Source: JBKHDT01 sp049974825 (GTDB lineage: Bacteria > Pseudomonadota > Gammaproteobacteria > Halothiobacillales > Halothiobacillaceae). Taken from it: a stretch of DNA of 47,219 bases. Below, one piece after another: positions 15,837-24,646 of the stretch. The stretch lies in contig JBNGDJ010000006.1 of assembly GCA_049974825.1 (NCBI GenBank), positions 1-47,219 on the forward strand, in the 5' to 3' direction. The translations under genes were made by a program, and so were the position numbers. How positions within the stretch are numbered: position 1 is the first letter of the stretch; every line of letters starts with the position of its first letter. The notes beneath the pieces are model-generated. The model was given only the letters and a program-made list of their open reading frames with translations. It did not search any database and was not told the origin of the DNA.

Positions 15837-18008
15837 TCAGCTCCTCGCTACCTTGATAATGCCTTCTTCCCGACGCACGCGCCGCATCACGCGGGCCAGG
15901 TGGGTCCGGTCGTTGACCCGAAGGACAAAGTTGATGACGGTGATGTTGTTGTCCCGGTCGTCGAATCGCACATCGTCGATGTCGGCCCCTGTTTCGGCGA
16001 CCGCGCCGGCCATGCGCGCCAGGCCGCCGCGGACATTGCTGGCCTGAATGGTGATCTGGGCCTGGTATTCGCCGGCGTATTCCTCCGCCCAGTCTACGTC
16101 CAGCCAGCGATCCGGGTGTTCACCCAGGTCGGCTGCATTCGGGCAGCTGCGCCGGTGCACGACAATGCCCCGGCCCGTACTCAGGAAGCCGGCCACGTCG
16201 TCCCCCGGGATCGGGTGGCAACACTTGGCGAAGGTAACCACCAGGCCTTCGGTCCCCGAAATGGTGACTGCCGCCTGCCGGCCGTGCACCGCCGTACTGA
16301 TCTCGCCGGATTCCTCCTGCTCGCCGCCTGCCAGCAGCCTGGCGACCAGCGGTGCCATTCGGTTGCCCAGGCCGATTTCCCTGAGCAGGTCGCCAAGCGA
16401 GCCGCAATGATACTCCGTCAGCAGTGCTTCCACGCGTTCGGAGGGCACGGCATCAAGCTCTTGCCCGTGATGCTGCATGGCCTTGGTCAGCAGCCGGTGG
16501 CCCAGGCGAATGGCTTCCTCGTCCTGCAGGTGCTTGAGGTAGTTGCGGATGTTGGTGCGGGCCTTGGCGGTCACCACGAAGGAAAGCCAGTTCGGGTTCG
16601 GCTCGGCTCCGTTGGCGGTGATGATCTCGATGGTCTGCCCGTTCTGCACCTGCGTGGACAGCGGAGCCAGCCGGCGGTCGATCTTGCAGGCGACGCAGGT
16701 ATTGCCGACATCGGTATGGATTGCGTAGGCGAAGTCGACCACCGTGGCGCGACGGGGCAGCTCGAAGATCTCCCCCATGGGCGTGAACACGTAGACCTCG
16801 TCGGGGAAGAGATCCACCTTGACCGACTCGAGAAACTCCTGCGGGTTGCCGGCCTTCTGCTGGATTTCCAGCAGCTCGCGCAGCCACTCCCGCGCCCGGG
16901 CCTGGGTGACCGCCCCGTGGTCGCCCTGGGACTTGTACAGCCAGTGGGCGGCAATGCCCGACTCGGCGAACTGGTGCATCTCACGCGTACGGATCTGCAC
17001 TTCAAGCGGAATGCCGTGGGGGCCGAACAGGATGGTGTGCAGCGACTGGTATCCGTTGGCCTTGGGGATGGCGATGTAGTCCTTGAAGCGGCCCGGCAGC
17101 GGCTTGTAAAGGTTGTGCACCACACCCAGAGCGCGGTAGCAGTCGTCGACGCTTTCCACGACGATCCGCACGGCAAAGACGTCGAAGACCTCTGAAAACG
17201 GCAGGCGTTTTTGGTGCATCTTTCGGTAGATGCTGTACAGCCGCTTTTCACGCGCCTGGATCTGGGCCGCCAGGTTCTCCTCGGAGAAACGGCTCTCGAA
17301 GCGGTGCTGGATCTCCTGCATCACCTCGTTGCGGTTTCCCCGGGCCTTCTTGACGGCCTGAGCCAGCACCCGGTAGCGCAGCGGGTGCTGCGCCATGAAC
17401 CCCAGATCCTCCAGCTCGTGACGCAGCGCGTTCAGCCCCAGCCGGTTGGCAATGGGTGTGTAGATCTCCAGCGTTTCCCGGGCGATCCGTCGCCGCTTGT
17501 CCGGCCGCATGACGCCCAGCGTGCGCATGTTGTGCAGTCGGTCCGCCAGCTTGATGAGGATGACGCGGACATCCTCCACCATCGCCATCATCATCTTGCG
17601 GAAGTTGGCTGCCTGCTGTTCGGCCTTGGACTTGAAACGAATCTGGGTGAGCTTGGAGACCCCGTCCACCAGTCTGGCGACCTCTTCGGAGAAGCGGTGG
17701 ACGATTTCCTCGCGGGCGGTTGGCGTGTCCTCGATGACATCGTGCAGGATGGCGGCGACCAGAGTGGCCTCGTCCATCCGCAGGTCGGCCAGAATGTGCG
17801 CGACAGCGACCGGGTGGGTTATGTAGGGCTCGCCGGACTTGCGCGTCTGGCCGGCGTGGGCTTCGGCGCCGAATCGAAAGGCATCCCAGACCCGGGCGAT
17901 CTGCTCGGCATCCAGGTATTCGGCCAGGTGCCGCTCAAGCGGGACGAACAGGTCGTCCATCTCGTATCGGTCATCTTGAACCGGGGCCTTTTCGACGGTC
18001 GCCGACAT
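15837..18008 (-). CDS. spoT: Bifunctional (p)ppGpp synthetase/hydrolase SpoT
   Basis: SpoT makes and degrades (p)ppGpp in the stringent response. The 723-residue product begins with an HD hydrolase domain (GEPYITHPVAVAHILADL, AAILHDVIEDTP, LADRLHNMRTLG). A synthetase domain follows with RFKDYIAIPKANGYQSLHT and EVQIRTREMHQFAESGIAAHW; RFKD is the RxKD form typical of bifunctional enzymes. Then come a TGS domain (EIFELPRRATVVDFAYAIHT) and a C-terminal ACT domain. Both catalytic domains look intact. It lies between rpoZ and ridA in the usual gmk-rpoZ-spoT order. Confidence 0.97.
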   Translation of the reverse strand: MSATVEKAPVQDDRYEMDDLFVPLERHLAEYLDAEQIARVWDAFRFGAEAHAGQTRKSGEPYITHPVAVAHILADLRMDEATLVAAILHDVIEDTPTAREEIVHRFSEEVARLVDGVSKLTQIRFKSKAEQQAANFRKMMMAMVEDVRVILIKLADRLHNMRTLGVMRPDKRRRIARETLEIYTPIANRLGLNALRHELEDLGFMAQHPLRYRVLAQAVKKARGNRNEVMQEIQHRFESRFSEENLAAQIQAREKRLYSIYRKMHQKRLPFSEVFDVFAVRIVVESVDDCYRALGVVHNLYKPLPGRFKDYIAIPKANGYQSLHTILFGPHGIPLEVQIRTREMHQFAESGIAAHWLYKSQGDHGAVTQARAREWLRELLEIQQKAGNPQEFLESVKVDLFPDEVYVFTPMGEIFELPRRATVVDFAYAIHTDVGNTCVACKIDRRLAPLSTQVQNGQTIEIITANGAEPNPNWLSFVVTAKARTNIRNYLKHLQDEEAIRLGHRLLTKAMQHHGQELDAVPSERVEALLTEYHCGSLGDLLREIGLGNRMAPLVARLLAGGEQEESGEISTAVHGRQAAVTISGTEGLVVTFAKCCHPIPGDDVAGFLSTGRGIVVHRRSCPNAADLGEHPDRWLDVDWAEEYAGEYQAQITIQASNVRGGLARMAGAVAETGADIDDVRFDDRDNNITVINFVLRVNDRTHLARVMRRVRREEGIIKVARS

Positions 18009-18023
18009 GGGGCGCGTTCCGGG

Positions 18024-18347
18024 TCAGGCCGCGGGGTCGGCCGGTGCACGACGCGCGGCCGCGGGCTCCTCGTCGTCCTTGAACTGGGAGAGCTCGGCAC
18101 GAACCTCGGCCTCGCTAACCTGCGAGCGGGCCAGTGTCTGGCTGGCCTCGATCCGGTCGATTTGCTCGCGATCCACCTTGTCTTCGGCGATCTCGCGCAG
18201 GGCCACGACCGTCGGTTTTTCCTTGCCCATCTCCACGAAGGCTTCGGCGCCGCGCTCGATCTGGCGGGCGCGACGGGCCGCGAGCAGGACGAGCTCGAAT
18301 CGGTTGTCGACTGCGTGCATGCAGTCTTCGACGGTTACTCTTGCCAT
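18024..18347 (-). CDS. rpoZ: RNA polymerase omega subunit
   Basis: Omega helps fold and stabilise the beta-prime subunit and takes part in ppGpp binding. The product (107 residues) starts MARVTVEDCMHAVDNRFELVLLAARRARQ and has VALREIAEDKV; the last 30 residues are a charged, Ala/Pro-rich tail, somewhat longer than in E. coli. spoT follows 15 bases later. gmk lies about 145 bases upstream. Confidence 0.96.
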   Translation of the reverse strand: MARVTVEDCMHAVDNRFELVLLAARRARQIERGAEAFVEMGKEKPTVVALREIAEDKVDREQIDRIEASQTLARSQVSEAEVRAELSQFKDDEEPAAARRAPADPAA

Positions 18348-18491
18348 GGCTGGGATGAAACTCCTTCAAATGCCTGTCGGATCCGACGCTTGGGCGCGCC
18401 GGCGCAAACCTTGCATTGTACGACAATTCACCGGATTTTCCCCAGTGCCGGGGGCGGCTTTTCGGGGCGGATCACTTCTGCGCGCGTCCGT

Positions 18492-19112
18492 TCAGTCGTT
18501 GCCCAGCAATGACCGGATCAGGTCGAAATGGCGTGCCGACTGCGCGCAGCAGCGCAGGCGCTGGGTGGTGACGATGCCCTCGAGCTCGGCGGCGGCCTGT
18601 TCGAAGTCGTCGTTGACAATCAGGTAGTCGAACTCCCCGTAGTGGCTCATCTCCGCGACGGCATCGCGCATCCGTCGTTCGATGACTTCCTCGGGGTCTT
18701 GCCCGCGCCCCTGGAGCCTCTGACGCAGGGCGTCCCGCCCCGGTGGCAGGATGAACACCGACAGCGCCTCCGGGAACTGCCGACGCACCTGTTCGGCGCC
18801 CTGCCAGTCAATCTCCAGTACGACGTCGAGTCCTTCATCCATTGGGCGGGTCACCGCGTCTCGGGAAGTGCCGTAGAAATTGTCGAATACCTGCGCATGC
18901 TCAATGAATGCCCCCTGGTCGATCATTTCGCGAAATGTCACTTCGTCGACGAAATGATAGTGCTGCCCGTTTTCCTCGCCCGGCCGCGGTGCGCGCGTGG
19001 TGTGTGATACGGACAGCCTGACCCGCTCGTCGCGGGCAACGAGCGCCTGAACGAGGCTGGTTTTTCCGGCGCCGGAGGGGGCTGAAACGATGAAAAGCGT
19101 ACCTTGACTCAC
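18492..19112 (-). CDS. gmk: Guanylate kinase
   Basis: Gmk phosphorylates GMP to GDP with ATP. The 206-residue product has the P-loop SAPSGAGKTSL, the GMP-binding SVSHTTRAPRPGEENGQHYHFV, and VVLEIDWQGAEQVR. It heads the gmk-rpoZ-spoT-ridA group on the minus strand. The 176-base gap between it and the SlyB-like gene holds no clear gene. Confidence 0.97.
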   Translation of the reverse strand: MSQGTLFIVSAPSGAGKTSLVQALVARDERVRLSVSHTTRAPRPGEENGQHYHFVDEVTFREMIDQGAFIEHAQVFDNFYGTSRDAVTRPMDEGLDVVLEIDWQGAEQVRRQFPEALSVFILPPGRDALRQRLQGRGQDPEEVIERRMRDAVAEMSHYGEFDYLIVNDDFEQAAAELEGIVTTQRLRCCAQSARHFDLIRSLLGND

Positions 19113-19288
19113 AGGGGATTCCTGCCGTTGGCGTTTTATGTGGATTTATGGCGCCGCGCGCGGCGGTGCCGCTGTGCCCGGGCATGCGGGGCCCGGTTTC
19201 GCGGGGAGAACATGGCCGCTGAGCCGTTGGGGAATCCCCGGACCGGCGGCCAGCGTGCAGCGACCAGCCCTGTAGGCTGTTGCCCCGG

Positions 19289-19759
19289 TTATCGGCTGAC
19301 CCGGGCAGTGCCGTTGCGCGCGGTGCTGACCTGAACCCGCTCGCCGGGGCTGAAGGCTTGGTCTGCGGCCTGAACGACCGCCACGGTGCGGCCACTGTCG
19401 AGCCGTACGGTGATTTCCAGGCCTTGCTGACGGGTTGCGCCTTCCTCGATGGCGGCGCCGGCCATGCCCCCGGCGACTGCGCCACCGACCGTGGCCAGGG
19501 TCCGGCCAGTGCCGCCCCCGATGGTGCTGCCGAGAATGCCGCCGGCCAGAGCGCCTGCTCCGGCCCCGATCGGCGTTTTGGTGCCCTCGATCAGGATCGG
19601 GCGCACACTTTGCACGGTGCCGTACTCGACCGTCATGGCCTGGCGGGCCTCCGCCCGGTTGTAGGCGCTTCCTGACAGGCTGCTGGCGCAGCCGGAAAGC
19701 AGAATCATCGCCATGATCACGAGCGCAAGCCGGGTTGACAGGAAAGTTTTACGGTTCAT
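19289..19759 (-). CDS. SlyB/Pcp-like outer-membrane lipoprotein with glycine zipper
   Basis: A 156-residue lipoprotein with lipobox LLSGC (C24). The middle (about 62-105) is a glycine-zipper 2TM segment, visible as GAGAGALAGGILGSTIGGG and GGAVAGGMAGAAIEEG. The C-terminus (EITVRLDSGRTVAVVQAADQAF, GERVQVS) is a small beta domain typical of SlyB/Pcp proteins. Such proteins sit in the outer membrane and support envelope integrity. It appears to be transcribed alone or with gmk. Confidence 0.88.
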   Translation of the reverse strand: MNRKTFLSTRLALVIMAMILLSGCASSLSGSAYNRAEARQAMTVEYGTVQSVRPILIEGTKTPIGAGAGALAGGILGSTIGGGTGRTLATVGGAVAGGMAGAAIEEGATRQQGLEITVRLDSGRTVAVVQAADQAFSPGERVQVSTARNGTARVSR

Positions 19760-19895
19760 GGTGGGGCACTCCGCAGGTCTGGGTTCCGAATCAGGACGGG
19801 CTTCACCACTTGCTGGAAATGGGAAGAAACCTCCTGATACCCGATTATAGGTCAGGGGCGCAATGGGCCGGAACCTCGCACGGCCGAGACCGGGC

Positions 19896-20663
19896 TCAGG
19901 GGCTGTAATCGATGATCAATGGCGCATGATCCGAGAACTTCTCGTCCCGGTATACCTGGGCACGTGTCACGCGGTCCTTCAGCCCGGGCGTCACGATCTG
20001 GTAGTCAATCCGCCAGCCGACATTGTTTGCCCAGGCGTTCGCGCGGTTGGACCACCAAGTGTACACCTCGGTCTGGGGTTCAACGACCCGGTGGGCATCC
20101 ACGAGGCCGATCTCGTCGAACACGCGATCGAGCCAGGCCCGCTCGTGGGGCAGGAATCCCGAGTTCTTGCGGTTGTTGCGCCAGTTTTTCAGGTCGATCT
20201 CCCGGTGGGCGATGTTCCAGTCGCCACAGAGGATGAACTCTCCGGCCGCGGTCTTCTTCTCGGCGAGCATGGGCAGGTACGCGTCGAGAAACCGGTCCTT
20301 GGATGCCTGCCGGTGGTCGCCGGCTGATCCCGAGGGCAGGTAGAGCGAGGCCAGGCCCAAATCGCCGACCTGAACTTCCACGTAGCGCCCCTCGCGGTCG
20401 AATTCCTCCAGGCCTAGTTGCGTGATGACCCGATCGGGTCGAGCGCGGCTGTAGAGCGCCACCCCGCTGTAGCCCTTGCGTTCGGCATCCACATAGAAGC
20501 AGTGGTAGCCCTCCGGGTGGAATATCGGGTCTGAGAGCTGTTCGACCTGCGCCTTGGTCTCCTGGATACAGACGAAGTCCGCTTCCTGGCCGGCCAGCCA
20601 GTCGAAAAACCCCTTTCGTGCCGCGGCCCGGATGCCATTGGCGTTGAAGCTGATTACACGCAT
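19896..20663 (-). CDS. xthA: Exodeoxyribonuclease III
   Basis: XthA is a Mg-dependent AP endonuclease and 3'-5' exonuclease in base-excision repair. I placed the start at MRVISFNANGIRAA (20663, 255 residues), because homologues begin here and the 28 residues upstream look non-coding. Active-site motifs are present: N7 in SFNANGIR, E35 in CIQETKAQ, the GDWNIAHREIDL segment, and the terminal SDHAPLIIDY. Length is normal. Confidence 0.96.
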   Translation of the reverse strand: MRVISFNANGIRAAARKGFFDWLAGQEADFVCIQETKAQVEQLSDPIFHPEGYHCFYVDAERKGYSGVALYSRARPDRVITQLGLEEFDREGRYVEVQVGDLGLASLYLPSGSAGDHRQASKDRFLDAYLPMLAEKKTAAGEFILCGDWNIAHREIDLKNWRNNRKNSGFLPHERAWLDRVFDEIGLVDAHRVVEPQTEVYTWWSNRANAWANNVGWRIDYQIVTPGLKDRVTRAQVYRDEKFSDHAPLIIDYSP

Positions 20664-20819
20664 GAGTCGGGTGCCATTGTCATGAATCGGGGGCGGATGA
20701 TGCCATGTGGCGGCCGGTCGGGTCGACGTTCTGCCGGGAGGGCTCATGGCTTAAGGCAGTCATGAATGACAGTGCGTGACATTTTCCAAAGGCTGCAGCG
20801 CGCGCCCGTCGCCGAGACG

Positions 20820-20848
20820 AAAAAAAGGCCCCATCCGGGGCCTGAAAA
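20820..20848 (-). terminator. Intrinsic terminator downstream of degP
   Basis: On the minus strand AGGCCCC / GGAT / GGGGCCT is followed by a run of seven T. It lies about 175 bases after the degP stop and about 155 bases before the xthA start, so it ends the degP transcript or a small RNA processed from it. Confidence 0.9.
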
Positions 20849-20851
20849 ATC

Positions 20852-20877
20852 GTCGTCCATGAGGAGCTTGCAACGAC
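20852..20877 (-). ncRNA. Hairpin with CUCCUC loop; possible 3'-UTR small RNA
   Basis: Just before the degP terminator the minus strand reads GTCGT ... ACGAC with an unpaired loop containing AGCTCCTCATGG. The loop is complementary to Shine-Dalgarno-type GAGGAG. Together with the terminator and a GC-rich stem upstream (20884-20917 region) it could form a small RNA of roughly 100-180 nt. No promoter is evident. This is inference; it may be only a 3' UTR. Confidence 0.35.
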
Positions 20878-21023
20878 AGGTGGTCGCCATCCGGGACTGG
20901 AAAGCCCCTTCCGGCTACTGAAACCATAGACAACCTCCCAACGGGGAAGTTCCCCGGCACGCGTTGCGCCCGGACCGTTGCTTGCAAACCCCCTGTCCGA
21001 GTGCGGCTGTGCCGGGGTCGCCG

Positions 21024-22487
21024 TCACTCCCTGGGAATGGCAAGGAACATCGGCTGGCCGCCACGCAACAGGCGCAGGGCAAGCGGGCGGCCTTGCGGGG
21101 CCTCACTGATCGCGGCGCGCAGGTCGGCAACGGTCTCCAGCGGACGGTTGTTGAGGTCCATCAGGATATCGTTCGGCCGAACGCCTGCCCGGGCAGCGGG
21201 GCCGTCAGTGACGGAAATCACCACCAGCCCGTGGGCAATGCCCAGCTCGCGCTGCTGTCGCTCGTTGAGCGGCTCCAGGGCGAGACCGAGGGTGGACTGT
21301 CCGTCAGGCTGCTCGGGCGCTGCCGGCGGGGCATCTTCTTCAAGGCGACCGATTTGAACTTCAACGCTCTGCTCCTTGCCGTTGCGCAGCAGCAGGATTT
21401 TTACCCGTTCACCGACCGGGGTCTCGCCGACCAGCGAGGGCAGGCGGCTGGACTGGTCAATGTCCTTGCCGGCATAGCGCAGGATAATGTCGCCGGGGCG
21501 TATGCCGCCGGCATCGGCCGGGCTGTCGGGCTGTACCTGGGCGATCAGCGCCCCGCGGGGGCGATCAAGCCCGAAGGACTCGGCCAGCTCCGTCGTTACC
21601 GGTTGCAGCAGCACGCCGAGATACCCGCGGGTGACGCTGCCATGTTCGCGCAGCTGGTCGACCACGTTCATCGCCACGTCGATCGGGATGGCGAAGGACA
21701 GGCCCATGTACCCGCCCGAGCGGGTGTAGATCTGCGAGTTGATGCCGATCACCTCGCCCTCGGCATTGAACAGCGGACCGCCTGAGTTGCCGGGGTTGAC
21801 CGGCGCGTCGGTCTGAATGAACGGGACGTAGTTCTCGCTGGGCAGGTTGCGCCCGATGGCCGACACGATGCCATGCGTGGCCGTGTGCTCCAGGCCGAAG
21901 GGCGAGCCGATGGCCAGCACCCACTCACCGACCCGAACATCTTCGGAGTTGCCGATTTCCACCGTGGGCAAATCATCGGCATCGACCTTCAGCAGGGCAA
22001 TGTCGGTCCGGACGTCCTGGCCGATGACCTCGGCCTCGTGTTCGGACTGGTCCTGCATCCGCACCGTGATGGTGTCGGCGCCATCGATGACATGGGCGTT
22101 TGTCAGGATGTAACCGTCTTCGGAAATGATGAAGCCTGAACCCAGCGACTGGGCCGGGCGGCGCGGCTGGCGCGGCTGCATCTGGGGAATCTGGCCGAAA
22201 AAGTGGCGGAACATCTCCCCGAAAGGCGAATCTTCCGGAAAGGGAATCTCCGGTGCCATGCCCATGCTTTGCGGCGGTTCGGACGTTGTCCGGATATTGA
22301 CCACGGCGGCTGCCGTTTCCTCGACCAGCTTCACGTAATCGGGTGCCTCGCCTCGGTCGGCCTGCACGGGCAGTGCGAAAGCGAGGGCGAGTAGGAGCAC
22401 CAGCGACAGGAGGAGCGCAGAAGTGCTTGAGCCTTTCAGGCCTGCGGTCGGGGTGTTTCGTGTACGGATCATTGCATGCATCTTCAA
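21024..22487 (-). CDS. degP: Periplasmic serine protease DegP/MucD (HtrA family)
   Basis: HtrA proteases degrade or hold misfolded envelope proteins. AAGGAG lies six bases before a TTG at 22487; the ATG at 22481 is the alternative. A signal peptide covers about residues 1-43 (LLLSLVLLLALAFALPVQAD). The catalytic triad is His in ILTNAHVI, Asp in RTDIALLK and Ser in NPGNSGGPLF. Two PDZ domains follow (RGYLGVLLQPV, and LGLALEPLNERQQRELGIAH). The 487-residue length fits MucD/DegP. Here it stands alone, not next to algU-mucAB. Confidence 0.95.
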   Translation of the reverse strand: MKMHAMIRTRNTPTAGLKGSSTSALLLSLVLLLALAFALPVQADRGEAPDYVKLVEETAAAVVNIRTTSEPPQSMGMAPEIPFPEDSPFGEMFRHFFGQIPQMQPRQPRRPAQSLGSGFIISEDGYILTNAHVIDGADTITVRMQDQSEHEAEVIGQDVRTDIALLKVDADDLPTVEIGNSEDVRVGEWVLAIGSPFGLEHTATHGIVSAIGRNLPSENYVPFIQTDAPVNPGNSGGPLFNAEGEVIGINSQIYTRSGGYMGLSFAIPIDVAMNVVDQLREHGSVTRGYLGVLLQPVTTELAESFGLDRPRGALIAQVQPDSPADAGGIRPGDIILRYAGKDIDQSSRLPSLVGETPVGERVKILLLRNGKEQSVEVQIGRLEEDAPPAAPEQPDGQSTLGLALEPLNERQQRELGIAHGLVVISVTDGPAARAGVRPNDILMDLNNRPLETVADLRAAISEAPQGRPLALRLLRGGQPMFLAIPRE

Positions 22488-22576
22488 AGGTTTCTCCTTG
22501 AGCGATCAGCAAAATGGGCGCGCGCCGGCCGCATGCGATCGGCACCCTGCAGCAGTGCCAGCAGCCCAACGGCTGG

Positions 22577-23368
22577 TCAGCCGTGCGCGGATTCCTGTTC
22601 CGACTGGTCGAGCCGGTGGCAGTTCAGTCCCAGGCCGACAAGGGTATGTTCAAGCTCTTCGAATGCCGGCTGTGCCAGCCCGCGCGGACCCTTCAGGCCG
22701 AGTTCCAGCAAGCGTCCCTGTTCCCTGATTATGGGCAGGGAAAACAGTTTCAATGCCGGCCACTTTTCGGTGGTGCGCCGCATCAGCTCCAGCAGGTCGC
22801 TTTCGCTGGCGTCATGGACCAGCAGCGCCAGCTCAATGTGGTCCGGGTCAGTCAGGGCGCGCAGCGGCCCGGAAAGTACCCAGTCGAGCATGGGATGGGC
22901 CATCTGCGGGAAGCCGGGCATGAAGAAGTGCTGCCGTATGGAGAATCCCGGCACCCGGTTGAAGTCGTTGGGAATCAGTTCGGCACCTTCCGGCAGGTCG
23001 GCCATGAGAACCCGGTGCGGCCAGGCCTGTTCTCCGAACCGGGCCTCGATCTCGGCCACGGCGTCGGGATGGCGGGTGAGTGGCACACCGGCCGCCGCCG
23101 CGGCGCACTCGCGCGTCAGGTCGTCGGGGGTGGCGCCGATGCCGCCGAAGCAAAAGACGATATCCTCGGCTTGCATGCTCCGCTCCAGGGTGGCCGTGAT
23201 CTGCAGAGGGTCGTCTCCGATGATCATCGCCCAGCCAAGTCGCAGGCCGCGTGCATTGAGCCGTTCGATGACGGCCGGGACATGCCGGTCCTGCCGGCGA
23301 CCGCTGAGAATCTCGTCCCCGATGACGATCGCCCCGAAGGTCGGAATTGTGCCGCTGGCCGTCGTCAC
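22577..23368 (-). CDS. MoaB/CinA-like molybdopterin-binding domain protein
   Basis: The 263-residue product begins with the MoCF_biosynth fold seen in CinA and MoaB: TFGAIVIGDEILSGRRQDRHVPAVIERL, IIGDDPLQI and FCFGGIGATPDDLTRECAA. It lacks the C-terminal nicotinamide-nucleotide amidase of full CinA. Proteins of this form are often annotated competence/damage-inducible protein A, but their function is not established. Its ATG overlaps the hemH stop by four bases, so it is translated from the hemH message. Confidence 0.85.
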   Translation of the reverse strand: MTTASGTIPTFGAIVIGDEILSGRRQDRHVPAVIERLNARGLRLGWAMIIGDDPLQITATLERSMQAEDIVFCFGGIGATPDDLTRECAAAAAGVPLTRHPDAVAEIEARFGEQAWPHRVLMADLPEGAELIPNDFNRVPGFSIRQHFFMPGFPQMAHPMLDWVLSGPLRALTDPDHIELALLVHDASESDLLELMRRTTEKWPALKLFSLPIIREQGRLLELGLKGPRGLAQPAFEELEHTLVGLGLNCHRLDQSEQESAHG

Positions 23369-24477
23369 CGGGGCGACCCCAGCGCGAGCGCGTTCTTGCG
23401 GACCGTTTCGCGTTCCTGCCGATCGGCGGCTTCGTCCCAGTCGTCAAGTTCCGACCAGCCCTGCGCGTGGCGCGCCAGCAGGTCCGCCAGGGCATCCAGG
23501 TGGTCCGGGCGGTCGTTCAACGCCTTGATGTAATGATAGGTTTCCCCGCCGGATTCCTCGAAGTACTCCCGGTTTTCCCCGTCGATTTCCTCGATGGTCT
23601 CCAAGCAGTCTGCCGAGAAGCCCGGACAGGCGACCGCCACATGCTTGATTCCCTGCCCCGGGAGCGACTTGAGTGTCTCGTCCGTGTAGGGCTTGAGCCA
23701 CTCTTCCGGACCGAAGCGGGACTGGAAGGTGGTCATGTACTCCCCTTCCGCAAGACCCAGCCGCGCGGCGACCAGCCGGGTGGTCACGTGGCATTCGCAG
23801 TGATAGGGGTCGCCATCAAGCAGGTAGCGCCTGGGTACCCCGTGGTAGCTGAGGATCAGCCGGTCCGGTTTGCCATGGGCCTCGAAATGCTCGCGAATGG
23901 AGTTGGCCAGCGCCTCGATGTAGCCCGGGTGGCGATGGTAGTGGTTGATGAAGCGCAGTTCGGGAATCCAGCGCCAGGTCTTGAGTTCGTCCACGACCGC
24001 ATCAAAGGTCGACGCCGTGGTGGTCGCCGAATACTGGGGGTAGAGTGGCAGGACCAGAACCCGGCGGGCGCCGGCGTCGCGCAGTTCTGCCAGGGCCTTG
24101 GCGACGGAAGGGTTTCCGTAGCGCATGCCCAGCGCCACGCTGACCGGGCCGTCAAAGCGGTCCTTCAGTCGTGCCTCGATGCCGGCCATCTGGCGTTGGG
24201 CTATGTTCAACAGAGGCGAGCCGGGGCCCTCGCTGTCCCAGACCTCCTGGTAGGCTTCGGCCGAGCGCTTGGGCCGCGTGTTAAGGATAATGAGATTGAG
24301 GATCGGCCACCATTTCCACTTCGGCAGTTCGATGACGCGGGGGTCGGACAAAAACTGCTTGAGATAGCGCCTGAGCGCCGGGGTGTCGGCCGCGTCCGGG
24401 GTGCCGAGGTTGAGAAGCAGGATGCCGACGCGCTCGGGGCTGCCGTGCTGGTATTCCGGTTCGCCTTGGTATTTCAT
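23365..24477 (-). CDS. hemH: Ferrochelatase
   Basis: HemH inserts Fe(II) into protoporphyrin IX in the last step of protoheme synthesis. I chose MKYQGEPEY at 24477 (370 residues) with AGGA about ten bases upstream; the longer frame adds 23 unconserved residues. Signatures include GILLLNLGTPDAADTPALRRYLKQFL, the active-site His in LILSYHGVPRRYL and the Glu in CPGFSADCLETIEEI. It is divergent from trxB and coupled to the MoaB/CinA-like gene. Confidence 0.97.
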   Translation of the reverse strand: MKYQGEPEYQHGSPERVGILLLNLGTPDAADTPALRRYLKQFLSDPRVIELPKWKWWPILNLIILNTRPKRSAEAYQEVWDSEGPGSPLLNIAQRQMAGIEARLKDRFDGPVSVALGMRYGNPSVAKALAELRDAGARRVLVLPLYPQYSATTTASTFDAVVDELKTWRWIPELRFINHYHRHPGYIEALANSIREHFEAHGKPDRLILSYHGVPRRYLLDGDPYHCECHVTTRLVAARLGLAEGEYMTTFQSRFGPEEWLKPYTDETLKSLPGQGIKHVAVACPGFSADCLETIEEIDGENREYFEESGGETYHYIKALNDRPDHLDALADLLARHAQGWSELDDWDEAADRQERETVRKNALALGSPR

Positions 24478-24646
24478 TTCGGGTCGTTCCTCGTGGTTTC
24501 GGGTCGGTGGGGCCGGCCTGGACCCCGGCCCGCCCTGTCGGGGCATGGCGCAGGTGAATCGACGGGGTCACGGGCCCGTGGCATCCAGAACCCCTGTCGC
24601 GTTATGATCATTCTACATTCAAGCCTCAGGGAGCGCTGTTCCAGAC

